Of a DNA stretch of 64,000 nucleotides, positions 1-12,679 are shown one piece after another (positions within the stretch are counted from its first letter, which is position 1; each line of letters begins with the position of its first letter). A program made the translations under genes and the position numbers. The notes under the pieces were generated by a model, which had not been told where the DNA came from, did not search any database, and worked only from the letters and a program-made list of their open reading frames with translations. Source of the stretch: Otis tarda (taxonomy: Eukaryota > Chordata > Aves > Otidiformes > Otididae); NCBI GenBank assembly GCA_026413225.1, contig CM048552.1, positions 53,707,001 to 53,771,000 on the forward strand, written 5' to 3'.

Positions 1-436
1 GTGTGTGTGTGATACTGCAGACTTATAACAGCAGCTTCTAATTGTGCATTTATTGACAGGATAAAAATCAAACAAGGAGTGTTTCTAAAAGGTTGATCAT
101 GACAATTAGCTTGATTAACCCTTTTTCACAAGACCATGAAGGCAGATAAGTCGTTGTATCTTCTCTACTATTGCATTTGTACTGTTCCTACCAGAGCATT
201 CATTTATAAGGGAAAGAGATGTGGAAGACCGTCCTCTTGAAAGTTTTTACAGTCTAGAAACTAGCATTTAAATCCTCTCACACAACATGGAGATGACGCA
301 CATGTACCCAGGAGGTTTCATAGTGCCCTTCCCCGTTTTTGCTGCAATCTCTAGTGATTCTGACACACAGACAACAATCACATTAAGCAGAAGAAACACA
401 GACACACAGGGTATTGGAGACTTCCCTCTCCTGTAG

Positions 437-761
437 ATGAGTGAACATATTGTCTACTCAGTTATAGGAAACCTAAACTCCGTGAACACCAGGTCCACAG
501 ATATGTTAGACCACGTCTTTCCCCTAATACTGGAGGACAGAGATGGGGAAAATTGCAGTCATGCTAAAAACTGCTGGTGCTCCAGTGCCACCGAGCTGAT
601 CACCAAGGACACGCCTGCCTCCACAGAGTGCAAAAGAGAACCCCAGGAAACTCAAGAAGCTGAAGGCCTCTGCGACCAAGAGTCTGCACAAGACTAAGGC
701 TAGAAAAGCAGCAAGAAAAAAGTCAGAAGAAAATTGGAAGCAAGCAGTGGCACCAAAGTAG
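437..761 (+). pseudogene. Linker histone H1 pseudogene
   Basis: The frame opens with ATG and residues MSE, like the intact H1 at 18560. At 590 it reaches TELITK, encoded by the same 18 bases as in that H1 (start of the globular domain), followed by an ASxExK match. After that most of the winged-helix domain is missing. From 630 a different frame (+1 shift) reads a lysine-rich H1-like tail (KLKKLKASATKS, then KARKAARKK) that ends AVAPK at the TAG at 759-761. The length is 325 bp against 684 bp for the intact gene. Position and orientation, upstream of an H2A on the minus strand, repeat the arrangement of the H1 at 18560. The fossil stem-loop and purine element that follow support a replication-dependent ancestor. 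It could not make a working linker histone. The match before residue 45 is weak apart from the first three residues. Confidence 0.7.
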
Positions 762-805
762 ATAAATGACTTTAAGGCAATGCTGTACCCTGCTAGAATG
801 GCAGT

Positions 806-821
806 AGCTCTTCCAAGAACT
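806..821 (+). promoter_or_regulatory. Decayed histone 3' stem-loop of the H1 pseudogene
   Basis: AGCTCTTCCAAGAACT aligns to the active element GGCTCTTTTAAGAGCC with 11 of 16 identities and lies 45 bases after the pseudogene stop; the intact H1 at 18560 has its element 43 bases after the stop. One stem pair is lost. A downstream AAAATGGGCTGAGA (836-849) resembles the purine-rich element AAAAAGGGCTGAAA after the intact H1. Confidence 0.6.
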
Positions 822-1657
822 ACTTGCCTTCTACCAAAATGGGCTGAGAGCTCAAAATTTCCTGTACCTCCTGGAGAAGAGGGAGCAGACCCAGCCAGTA
901 GTGCCAGAAAAACAAAATTAAAAGTGATAGTGCTCCTTCCAGTGTAGCACAGAGGCCATCACTGTGGTGGCAAGTCTCATGAAGCAGTTTATGGAGAACA
1001 CTGGTAACTTGCCTCTACTTGAAAGCCTTCCCTAGTGCTCTGCAGAGTAAGTTTTGTCAAGGAAAGCCAGGGGGACTCTCTCACACAACAGCATTAAAAT
1101 GTGGTGATACATGGAAATCAAAGGGCCCGAGAATACCCCTCCTGTTGCAAAGGAATTAGATCAGTCATTGTTAGTACCACATTATTACTTCAGGGGTGTT
1201 TTTAGTGTGTGCTTTGCTGTTTTTTGGTTGTTTTTTTTTTCCTCCCCCCCGCCCCGAGTTTAGAAACTCCACATTGTCCAGAGTTGCAACAACAAGCAAC
1301 TTATCTTTGCTACTCTCCAATAGAATAGGAGTAATCTGCGCTGATATCAAGACTTTAGTTTACATCATTCTCTAATAAATACCGGGTAGAGCACTTACAG
1401 CAAAACCAGAAATTGTTTACTAAGAGGCGTTATGCTTATTGTAGTATCATATAAAAATGTGGTTATCACTGATCCAGATATTCCTGAAGCATAAAGTTAC
1501 TTTGTTAAAAATAACATAGGGTACAACTAAAAAACAGGAACAAAAGCATAATTAAGACAAAAACAAAGAAAAATCAGCTTGGATGTTTCTGCCTGCAATC
1601 ACAATAAAAAAAAAAAACCCAAAAGAAGTGACTCAACCCTTTACAACCGTTGTGGGT

Positions 1658-1673
1658 GGCTCTGAAAAGAGCC
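1658..1673 (-). promoter_or_regulatory. Histone mRNA 3' stem-loop (H2A)
   Basis: On the minus strand this reads GGCTCTTTTCAGAGCC, a six-base-pair stem with a four-base loop bound by SLBP. It lies about 50 bases after the H2A stop. A moderately purine-rich GTAAAGGGTTGA follows, a weaker U7 target than at the other H2A genes. Confidence 0.93.
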
Positions 1674-1723
1674 TTTTTGTCTTTTTTTTTTCTTCTTTTT
1701 TTTCCTTATCGTCTTAGATGCGC

Positions 1724-2872
<1,149 letters not shown>

Positions 2873-2903
2873 ATACTTGTTGGAAAAAACCTTTGAACCC
2901 AAA

Positions 2904-2919
2904 GGCTCTTTTAAGAGCC
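2904..2919 (+). promoter_or_regulatory. Histone mRNA 3' stem-loop (H2B copy 1)
   Basis: GGCTCTTTTAAGAGCC is followed by ACC and, 17 bases later, by AAAGAGCTTTAA, a good U7 snRNA target (histone downstream element). Confidence 0.95.
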
Positions 2920-2949
2920 ACCTAGCTTTTCATCTAAAGAGCTTTAATT

Positions 2950-3850
2950 TCTACAGTTTATTATGGTTTTATTGGTGGTATGTTTAGGTTATCTTAGCAA
3001 TAAGTATTCAGTCACAGTCACCTAAAAGCCCCAGCACAGTTTAAGAACACAACACCCATGCCTAGTGTGTACGTTTTGGTTTTTGTATTTTTATTGCTAT
3101 ATGCCTTTCTGAACCCAGCCATTTTTGATTAATTTTCTTCACAGTGTCCGTTGTGCATAAGCTCTTGTGAGCTGCTTCAGTTACCCTGTGTTTGTAGGGT
3201 ACCTTCTCTGCACCATCTGCTTTCTCCGTGCCATTGCTCAGGGAAAAGGCCCTGGAATCTGAAATAAGAAAAGGAAAGTGATTACAGTGCTTCTTCTCTC
3301 TGTCTCAGGCCGATTTCATCCCTAGTCCATTCATTGTCCCTGTTCTCACACTGTTAAGTTCTATATAATGTCATAAACATGCTAATATAGTTCAAAAATG
3401 TCTTTGAGGATTTAAGTAGTGAGAAAGTATTTTCTGTAGTGCTTTAAATCATTGGTCTTCCCTATCTGGAACTAACCTTCTGCTTAAAATGTATGCCTTA
3501 AAGGGTTAATTGAGCTGTTTCTTAGTTTTGTGTTGTTTTGTTTTTTTTTTTTTTAACAAGGTTCCTAACACAAGGCTGTTAATGGTTTCAGAACGACCTA
3601 AGAGTCAGATAGATAAGCTCTAATGGCGCGTCAACGACTGTGATTTCCCAGCCTCTGCTGCCCCTTGATGGGCTTTTCCAAAGCATCTGCGGACATCAGG
3701 TGAAGACCTCAGACCCGGAGACATAAGAAAAGCTGTAATAACCGATTAAAAACTGGTCTGGAAGGGCACTATCTAAGTGAGACAGAAGACAGAGAAGTTT
3801 TATAACTGTCAGAAAATAGCAATGACAAAACTATTCAAATGAGAGAATTG
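2950..3850. other. Intergenic gap where the mirror unit has its H3 pair
   Basis: This AT-rich stretch of about 900 bases lies between two convergent H2B genes. I see no histone reading frame, stem-loop or repeat in it. In the right-hand array the corresponding interval (21173-25386) contains the two H3 genes. Confidence 0.6.
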
Positions 3851-3852
3851 GT

Positions 3853-3868
3853 GGCTCTTAAAAGAGCC
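3853..3868 (-). promoter_or_regulatory. Histone mRNA 3' stem-loop (H2B copy 2)
   Basis: On the minus strand GGCTCTTTTAAGAGCC lies 40 bases after the stop. The sequence from the stem-loop to the stop is identical to that of H2B copy 4 (25385-25445). Beyond the stem-loop the sequence (CAATTCTCTCATTTGAATAG) lacks the AAAGAGC-type downstream element seen at the other H2B genes. Confidence 0.92.
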
Positions 3869-3907
3869 TTTGGGTCGAGGAGGTCTGGCACAGGGCGCAG
3901 AGGCAGC

Positions 3908-4420
<513 letters not shown>

Positions 4421-4510
4421 CTGAACACGGGGAGGCGGGGGAGCGGGAGGGGGTGTGGTGCGGTTTGAGAGTGTCCGCCCCTGGCTATGCGCTCTTCGGC
4501 CGACCGCAAG

Positions 4511-5020
4511 ACGATGTGTGCATCGCGGGGCGCGGAACGATGTGTACTGTGCTGGGCTCAGCGATGTGCGTTGTCGTTTGGAGAAGAGCGATGTGTTTGT
4601 CATCTCTGTAGAGCCCTGTGCCCACTCAGGGTGTCCTACGAGCCGAGCGGCGTGTTTTTCGTAAGGCGTGGTGTCATGTGTTTGTCAGCCGGCACAGAGC
4701 CACGAGGAATTTCTTCGGGGAGCGAAGCGATGTGCGTGTCATCAGGAGAAGAGCGATGTGGTTGTCAGCCAATGCAGGGCGCTGCGTGTTTCCTTCTGCG
4801 TGGAGTGGTGCAAGTGTAGGGGAGGAGCGGCGCGATCTGTGTGCCGTCGGGCGCAGGGCGATGTGTGTGTCGGACGGCGCACAGTGATGTTTGTGTCGGG
4901 GAGTGAGAAATCTAATTGTGTGTTTCGGGGTGCACCGTCCGTTTTCAGGAGCACGGTGCGATGTGTGTTTCGGCGAGACTCAGTGCAACGTGTGTGTCGG
5001 AGACGTACTCGGTGTGTGTG
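4511..5020. repeat. Degenerate tandem array, consensus GCGATGTGTGTGTC
   Basis: About a dozen imperfect copies of a GCGATGTGTGTGTC core recur at 20-65 base spacing, for example at 4511, 4538, 4561, 4588, 4727, 4752, 4832, 4858, 4884, 4958 and 4986. They are often preceded by AGAAGA or GGAGA and followed by TCAGCC or TCGG. Overlapping open frames are by-products of the repeat. It lies where the missing H2A partner of H2B copy 2 would be. Confidence 0.75.
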
Positions 5021-5279
5021 TTTGCGTATCATTTTATGGTAAGCATTATGGAACGTTAGGGAAGTGTATGTACACCGAACAAAGCAGTTATCACTCGACC
5101 ACAGCAGTGGGCTGTTGAGAGAAGCGGTCTCTAAGGTCACTGTAACAAGTGCTCTGTACTGGGACTCCCGAGCACCTGGAAGGGGACATCAGATCTCCCT
5201 TCTCCTGCTGCTTCACCAGGAATGGGCGTGTTCTACCCTTCCAGTAGATTACCTTTTATCAGTTTGATTTCCAGTTTCT

Positions 5280-6470
5280 CCAGCCGAGCTTGCGCAAGGC
5301 TCCGCGGCACACCGCCGGGACTGCCCGACTCTGCTCCCGAGTTTCCGCGTCCCCCTTTGCCGCGCACGGCGCCACTCGGCTCCCCGCCCTGCCTGATGCT
5401 CACTCGGAGGGAGGACCCACCCCCGCTCAGCCTGGGTCAGACGGAGATGGTTACGGAGGTGCCTGTTGCAATCAGGAGCTCGGCGGCTGCGCCCGGCGTA
5501 GTAGAGCCGCGGGTCCTTCCTCCCCGGCCCCAGCGCCGCGTCCCGCCGCGCTCTGCCACCGGCCGCGATCCCGGCTCCTCTCCCGGTCTCACCTGGAGAC
5601 TGAGATGTTAATCACACACACGCTTCTATAACGAATTTATATTTGCCTCATCTGGCTCCTTTTTTTTCTGGAAACATTAGTATTAGGCGGTCAATTACCT
5701 TCCATTTCTTGCACCGCTGCCCGAAACCCTGCCGCTACTCACGGGTCCCGCATTAACCCTTAGGGAAACAGGGGTTGCGCACACCCCCCGCCGTGTCCCG
5801 GAGGAGCGAAGCCTTCCTCTCCGTTCGCCGCCGCTGCGCCCCATCTCGCCCGCCCTGTCGGGGAGGGACGGGCGCGGGGCGAGCAGGGATCCCCCCCCCC
5901 CCGCCCCGCTTCGCTTTTCGGCGCTGAGCCGCTGTCTTAGCTGAGTGTCGAGGGAAAAACCATTGATTATATTTGGAGGTTTTCTACATGTGGGAACTGC
6001 TGAAGTAAAATCCGTGTTTTATCCCGTATGTGGAAGTCTTGGACTCTTCTCCAGGCCTTCTCGTCCCTCCGTTTGCCGGTGCCCAGGCCTGTGGCGAAGC
6101 TCGCTCGTGCGAGAAACAGCCACGAAGGGAGAAACGGGAGAGGAGAAAGCGTGCGGTGGTCGGGCTCAGGGCTGAGTCACAGAGCCCTGCCCGACAGCCT
6201 GCTTACACAGCACCGGCCCCTCTCTCAATTTTCCCACGCTGGTTTCTTCCCGATTTCTTCCAGCTTTAGGTCGGCACACTCCACCGCCTCCCGATGGCCA
6301 CAGCGGCCCCGATCCCCGCACCCACGCACGGCCGCGAGAGCGGTCTCTGGCCGGAGCGGGGGAGGCTCCGGCAGAGCCCGCAGCGAAGGGGCGGCGCGGA
6401 GCCCTCGGGGTCCCTTCGCTCCTGGTGGCACCGGGGAGCGCGGCACTGTTCAAACTTTCCTCTCGTCCTA
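5280..6470. other. Orphan GC-rich, CpG-rich island
   Basis: Two blocks (5280-5600 and 5740-6450) are rich in GC and CpG, separated by about 130 AT-rich bases. No histone frame, stem-loop, CCAAT-TATA set or recognisable protein is present. It could be a decayed histone promoter or gene, or a CpG-island promoter of an untranslated transcript. Confidence 0.5.
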
Positions 6471-7084
6471 CACAAGAGGCAGATTATTAGGGAGGAGCAA
6501 AATACACCAACACCCCCTTCTGCCAGTAGGACACAGACATGTGCGCAGATTTGGCAGGAAAGGCACTCTTCACCTAATTAAGAGCTACACATTAGTTATC
6601 ACTAATTGATTTTCTGGGTTATCCTCAGCTGTCCAAGAACAGCTTTGTACGACCCCTTCAGACCGAAACAGTTAACAACAATGCTAAGAATATCGTGGCA
6701 TGAGGTGGGGATAAAGTCCCTCTTCTCGATGGTGGGATGAAGTGCCTTCACGCCTCAAAACTATGACAACCATCACAGACATAAAGAAATATTTTATGAA
6801 GCAACTTAACACTTTCGCTTGCGTAAGATCTGTGCCCTTAGAAAGTCGCATGGTTCCAGGATTTTTTTTTTTTTTCATGGAGATGAAGAGAACCTAAAGT
6901 TAAAACCTCTTCTCGTTGGATTTTTTTTTCTCAAATATGTGTCACCTCTCTGCTATTTATCGCCTGCAGAAGTCTTCTCCCTAATAGACAATGGTGTGTA
7001 TTGCATAGTGTCTGGGAGAGAAAGTTAAGTACTGTGGAAAGAGATGGTGAGAAACAGCTGGAATAGGTATCAGAAGGCATGGTT

Positions 7085-7195
7085 AAAAGCAAAAAAAAAA
7101 CCAAAAAAAAAACCAAAAAAAACCCAAACCAAAACAAAAAAAAACCCACAACAAACAAAAAAAAAAAGAAAAAAAAAGAAAAAAAGAAACAGAAA
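7085..7195. repeat. A-rich low-complexity tract
   Basis: Runs of A interrupted by CC, CCC or single G and C. The lysine/asparagine/proline-rich open frames over it have no meaning. The flanks 6480-7080 and 7200-8930 show no recognisable gene or repeat, apart from one lysine-rich minus-strand frame described in the findings. Confidence 0.85.
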
Positions 7196-8934
7196 ACTCA
7201 GTCAGTTTTCCTTTGGCAGCTGCATGTCAAACTTCACCCGGCAGCCACAAGAGCAAGGAAACAAAAACATAGGAGCCACAGGGGTTAGTCTGATGTTTTT
7301 CAAGACACGGACTAAATTGGAGAGCTGAAAACGAGTAAGCTGAATTCATTCCTCGGGGTGGATCTACCAGCTCGGTGTCAAAGGAAATGGGAACGTATCT
7401 AAGACAAAGAAAACAATTAGCATATCTGAAGACCAGGGTTTTAGCACTCTTTTGTTCTTCCGAAGCACTGTCTTTCTCGCAGGAACATCCCCTAGGAGAT
7501 ATTCGGCCAACTTATCCCTCTCCTAAAATTTTCTGTGCTTTCACACCTCATGGAAGAACTGTTTCCCTGAACACAGACTGACAGTTGCAAGGGGAGTTCT
7601 GGCTGCCAGTTCTACCTGATGGAAAACCCGACCCTGGGCCTGCAATGCAGAGCAAAACCGCTTTATTCATCACATTAACTGCGTACAGGCAGATGTCGTC
7701 GCGGTTCTGCTTGTACTTCTGCATCCAATCGCACTCTGATCCCATAAGGAAAATACGATTCTTATAGCCAGGGCCCTTTCCCTTTGCCAGACTTGAAGGT
7801 GACTTGTTTGAGGATTTCTCAAGATCTTGCCCTTCACCCACTGCTTTTAACTTCTTGGCTTTGGGGTTGCATTTAGGCTCGGGCTTTACCTTACCACTCC
7901 CACTATCTTGCTTCCATTGTCTGTGTGCAGTCAGGCAATAAAGAGACGGACAAAAGGGAGAGTTAGCGGCGGAAGTGACATAATGATGCAAACGGTTGAT
8001 ATCCCGAGGAGAGAAAGACACCCCAGGGCACCTGTGAATCGAAGCTGAGCAACACCGATCACCTGTCTCGAGTGCCTGTACGCCCGAGTGACAGTTGGCA
8101 GCACCCTGTAGGGAAGCGGATGCTGGCGGTGGCCCCACGATTTCCTCTGCAGCATTCCTACTGACGGCTGAAGCAGCCAGGGTAATCATGAGCCAGGTTA
8201 AGAAAAAGAATAATCAAAAATTAGGGATGTCATAGGTACTTCCCGCTGATTTTGCTGGTCTCATTCTGTGAATGAGATTCACTTATTCTGTGAATACTGG
8301 TCTGCATGCAGAATAACTTTGCCAGGGAAACTTCCAAAATAATCTGCAAGGCCTGTACCACTGTTTTTTTAGGGTTTGATTTTTGGTTTTTTGTTTGTTT
8401 GGTTTTTTTTTTTTTTTTTGTGAGGATGAGGAAAGGGGAAACAGTAGTTAGTGACTGTAGCAAACAACCAAAGTGGCTCCTGGGAGCAAAAAGCCCACTG
8501 TGACTTCCTGGATATCACCTGGAAGGAGAGGAGCACAAACTCTTTCTGAAATGCATAGGTCTTCCCAAACTCAAAATGTTGTTGGAGAAGCCATGGATAT
8601 TAGCTTTCCAGTGTCTCAGCTTTCTTCTCAGTTCTCACCTGCAACGCTCTGTTTCTTATTTACCACAGTCTACAAGGAGGAAGGGTAGCTTAGATATATT
8701 CCATACTCTGAAGTACTGCAGCAAGAGATTGCACTCTTCCCGTGTTTGTAGTATTGCTTTCCACTATCATTCACAGGTCTTCTGAGCCAAGGCATCAGGC
8801 AGTTAGAAAGTCACTCAGCCACTCAGTCACTGCCTGTGCCTTGTAGGAGACCGTACAGGATGGTTTAGTTCTGCAACAAGGTGTACTGTTACAAGTTCTT
8901 ACTTCACCTTGACAAAAAAACAAACCCACGCTGC

Positions 8935-10999
8935 TGCAGGGGCCAGGCAGAAGTCAAAACTAGAATTTTGTACTCATCATCTCCTGGCAAAAAGGCCAGG
9001 AGGCCCACGTGGATGAGCAAGGAGCTCCTGGACCAATTTAAAGTAAAGAAGGAAGCCTATAGAAAGTGGAAGCAGGGACAGGTAGCCTGGGAGGATTACA
9101 GAGAGGCTGTGTGAGTGGCCAGGGATCAGGTAAGGAAGGCTAAAGCCCTGACAGAACTGAATCTGGCCAGGGATGTCAAAAACAACAATAAAGGCTTCTA
9201 CAGGTATGTTGGGGACAAAAAGAGGTCCAAGGAGAATGTAGGCCCCCTCCGGAAGGAAACCGGTGTCCTGGTTACCTGAGACATGGAGAAGGCTGAGGTG
9301 CTCAATGATTTTTTTTTTCTCAGTCTTCACCGATAAGGGCTTTTGTCTCACCACCCAAGCTGTGGAAGGCACAAGCAGGGACTGCGAGGATGAAGAATCG
9401 CCCACTGTACTGGAACAGCAGGTTCGGGAACATCTGAGGGACTTGAAGGTGCACAAGTCCATGGGACCTGATGAAGTGCATCTGTGGGTCCTCAGGGAAC
9501 TGGTGGATGAAGTTGCAAAGCTGCTGGCCATCGTATTTGAGAAGTCGTGGCGGTCTGGTGAGGTCCCCGATGACTGGAAGAGTGGGAACATGACCCATAT
9601 TTTTAAAAAGGGAAACAAGGAGGACCTGGGCAACTACAGGCTGGTCAGTCTCACCTCTGTGCCTGGCAAGGTCATGGAACGGATTCTCTTGGAAACCATG
9701 CTAAGGCACATGGAGAGCAAGGAGGTGGTTGGTGACAGCCAACATGGCTTCACCAAGGGCAGATGGTGCCTGACAAATTTGGTGGCCTTCTATGACAGGG
9801 TGACAGCATCGGAAGACAAGGGACAAGCAACGGATATCATCTTGTGCAAGGCATTTGACACTGTCCTGCATGATATTCTTCTCTCTAAACTGGAGAGACA
9901 TGGGTTTGATGGATGAACCACTTGGTGGATAAGGAGTTGGCTGGATGGCCGCACTCAGAGAGTGGTGGTCAACGGCTCAATGTCCAAGTGGAGACCGGTG
10001 ATGAGTGGCGTTCCCCAGGGGTCCGTGTTGGGCCAGGCCTCATTCAACGTCTTTGTCAGTGACAGGGACAGTAGGATAGAGTGCACCTTCAGCAAGTTCG
10101 CTGACGACACCAAGCTGTGCAGTGCTGTTGACACACTGGAAAGCAGGGATGCCATCCAGAGGGACCTTGACAGGCTGGAGAGGTGGGCCTGCACTAACCT
10201 CACAAAGTTCAATCAGGCCAAATGAAAGGTCCTGCACCTGGGTTGTGGCAATCCCAGGTTCAAATATACGCTGGGCAGAGAATGGATCGAGACCAACCCT
10301 GAGGAGAAGGACTTGGGAGTAATGGTGAATGAGAAGCTCAACATGAGCAGGCAATGCACCCTTGAGACCCGGAAGGCCAACCGCATCCTGGGCTGCATCT
10401 AGAGGAGTGTGGCCAGCAGGTCGAGGGAGGTGATTCTCCCATTCTACTCTGCCCTGGTGAGACCCCACCTGGAGTACTGTGTCCAGTTCTGGAGCCCTCA
10501 ACACAAGAAGGATATGGACCAGCTGAAGAAGGTCCAGAGGAGGGCCACAAAGATGATAAGAGGGCTGGAGCACCACTCCTATGAGGACAGGCTGAGAGAG
10601 TTGGGGCTGTTCAGCCTGGAGAAGAGGAGGCTCCGGGGAGACTTTATAGTGGTCTTCCAGAACCTCAAAGGTGCTTCCAAGAAAGATGGGGAAAGGCTGT
10701 TCAGTAGGGCCTGTGCAACAGGACTAGGGGTAATGGTTTTAAAATAGTGGGAGGTAGATTTAGGTTAGATATTAGGAAAAAATTTTTTTACAATGAGGGT
10801 TGTAGAGCACTGGAACAGGTTGCCCAGAGAGATGGTGGATGCCTCATCCCTGGAAATCTTCAAGGCAAGGTTGGATGAGGCTCTGAGCAACCTGATCTAG
10901 TTGGGGATGTCTCTGCTCCTTGCAGGGGGGTTGGACTAGATGACCCTTGAAGGTCCCTTCCAGCCCTAACCGTTCTATGATTCTGTGATTCTATGATCG
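8935..10999 (+). mobile_element. CR1 LINE, 5'-truncated, with decayed ORF2
   Basis: The frames read a CR1 ORF2: the linker between endonuclease and reverse transcriptase ([20 protein letters not shown], then [20 protein letters not shown]), then reverse-transcriptase motifs [28 protein letters not shown] (about 10005-10032) and FADDTKLC (about 10098-10120), then the CR1 C-terminal region ([20 protein letters not shown] type). In-frame stops near 9112, 9278, 9914, 10222 and 10400 make it inactive. The 3' end after the coding part carries the usual CR1 tail (GGTTGGACTAGATGACC) and ends in the imperfect octamer repeat TTCTATGATTCTGTGATTCT. Confidence 0.93.
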
Positions 11000-11570
11000 T
11001 CTTGAAATGCAAATGAAAACTTGACCACGGGGTGCAGCACCTTTGCTGAGGCTGTTTGTGGACTGGATGGCCTAGAAAAGAGAGTGCCGCCGCCTTCCCC
11101 AGAGTAACCCATAGTGGGAAGGAGCTGCTGTTCCCCAAAAAACAAGGCAAGCAGCAGCAGTCCAGACAAAGTGTGTAGCAGTAAAGGAAATGTCATGTTC
11201 ATGTGGCATTGAAATGCATTATTTCACATGTTCTCTCCAAAAGATCTCAAACATTTGCCTGAACAACTAGAAATATTCAAATTAGTGATACCCACATTTT
11301 CCTTTCTACACATCCTTTTGGTCTTGAACTTGTGCACACATTTTCCAGACACGTCGTATTTTGTGTACCATGTGACCCTCCCAGCGTATCAAAGGAATGG
11401 GTAAAGCAGAAAGGAAGTGCAGTGATGCTACTTCTTCTGTGCCTGAATTCACATTCCATATTGGTAAAATTAGGCTTTTTATTAAACCATTAATACACAC
11501 ATATAAATTCATCCAGTACAGTAACATTTTCGTACATACTATATCACACTGAAACATTAAATACTTGTGT
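11000..11570. other. Intergenic DNA between CR1 and LTR-type repeat
   Basis: Unique-looking AT-rich sequence; no gene or known repeat recognised. Confidence 0.5.
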
Positions 11571-11579
11571 TGGTTTTGT

Positions 11580-12675
11580 TTAGTGTGGGGGGTGGTACGG
11601 TGGCAGCTTCTGTAGGAAACTGCTAGAAGTTGCTCCCCTTTGTTCAGTGGACTCATTCGGGCTGAGGGAGGACCCACTGCTGGCCAGGGCCGAGCCAATT
11701 GGTAGCAGAATGTCCCGTGATAACGCCTCTGTGATAATGTATTTAAGAAGGGGAAAAACAGGAAAAAAAAAAAAAGAGAATGATGTGAAGACTTTGAGCC
11801 GGGGCAGAGAGGGGGAGGCGCGAGCCTTATGGGCCTTACGGGCCTCACCCTCTGGCCTCCCACTGGGCTGCCGACTGGGCTCGACTCGTCCCGGCCCGGC
11901 TGCAACAAGTGGAGAGGAGATGAGATGTGAAGAGAACCTGAGAGGCGTCTGCCTGCTGATTGTGAATAATTTCTTTTGAGAGGAACGGCTGCAGACACCA
12001 AGGTCAGTGAAGAAGGAGGTGGAGGAGTAAAGGGGCTCCTGGCCAAGATTCCCCTGCAGCCCGTGGTGCAGCGCATGGTGAGGCCGGTTGTCCCCGTGAA
12101 TGTGGGTCCACTGAGGAACAGAGATCCACCTGCAGCCCGTGGAGGGCCCCACGCTGGGGCAGCCTGAAGGAGGCTGTGGCCTGTGGAGGGCCCGCTGGGG
12201 CAGCTGTTCTGGAAAGACTGCACCCCGTGGAAAAATGACCCATGCTGTAGCAGTTCATGAGGAACTGTAGCCCATGGGAAGGATCCCATGCTGGAGCAGG
12301 GGAGGAATATGAGGAGTTCTTCCCCTGAGGAGGAAGGAGAGGCATAAAGCAATGTGTGATGAATTGACCATAACCCCCATTCCCTCTTCCCCCCTGTGCC
12401 ACTCAGGGTGGGGGAAGGAGGTAAAGATAATGTTAATCCCAGGAAGAGGGAGGGATGGGGGGAAGTTATTTTGTTCTCTTTCTCATTATCCTGCTTTGGT
12501 TTTAAGAACAAACAAATAGTTTTCCCCAAGTAGAGTCTGTTTTGCCCATAATGGTAACTTTAAGGATCTCTCCCTGTCCATATCTCAAACCTCGAGCCTA
12601 TTCTCTCAGAGGGTGGGGGGAGTGAGAGAGAGACTGCATAACTTTGTCCCAAGTGGGGTTAAACTATGGCAGTAC
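11580..12675 (+). mobile_element. LTR-type avian interspersed repeat
   Basis: The segment resembles an endogenous-retrovirus LTR family that is frequent in bird genomes. Diagnostic parts are degenerate internal units around GGAGGGCCCCACGCTGGGGC and CCCATGCTGGAGCAGGGGAG (about 12120-12310), then GATGAATTGACCATAACCCC (about 12358) and a 3' part with GCCCATAATGGTAAC (12544). No retroviral coding frame is seen inside or next to it. Ends, orientation and family are from recollection of the sequence type, not a database search. The long minus-strand open frame over it is low-complexity. Confidence 0.55.
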
Positions 12676-12679
12676 TAAA

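Noticed and set aside
7044..7328. Lysine-rich open frames
   Set aside because: Translation of poly-A low-complexity DNA.
11306..12529. 407-codon minus-strand open frame
   Set aside because: Lies over the LTR-type repeat and flanking DNA; serine/proline/leucine-rich with no domain, no plausible splice or coding signature.
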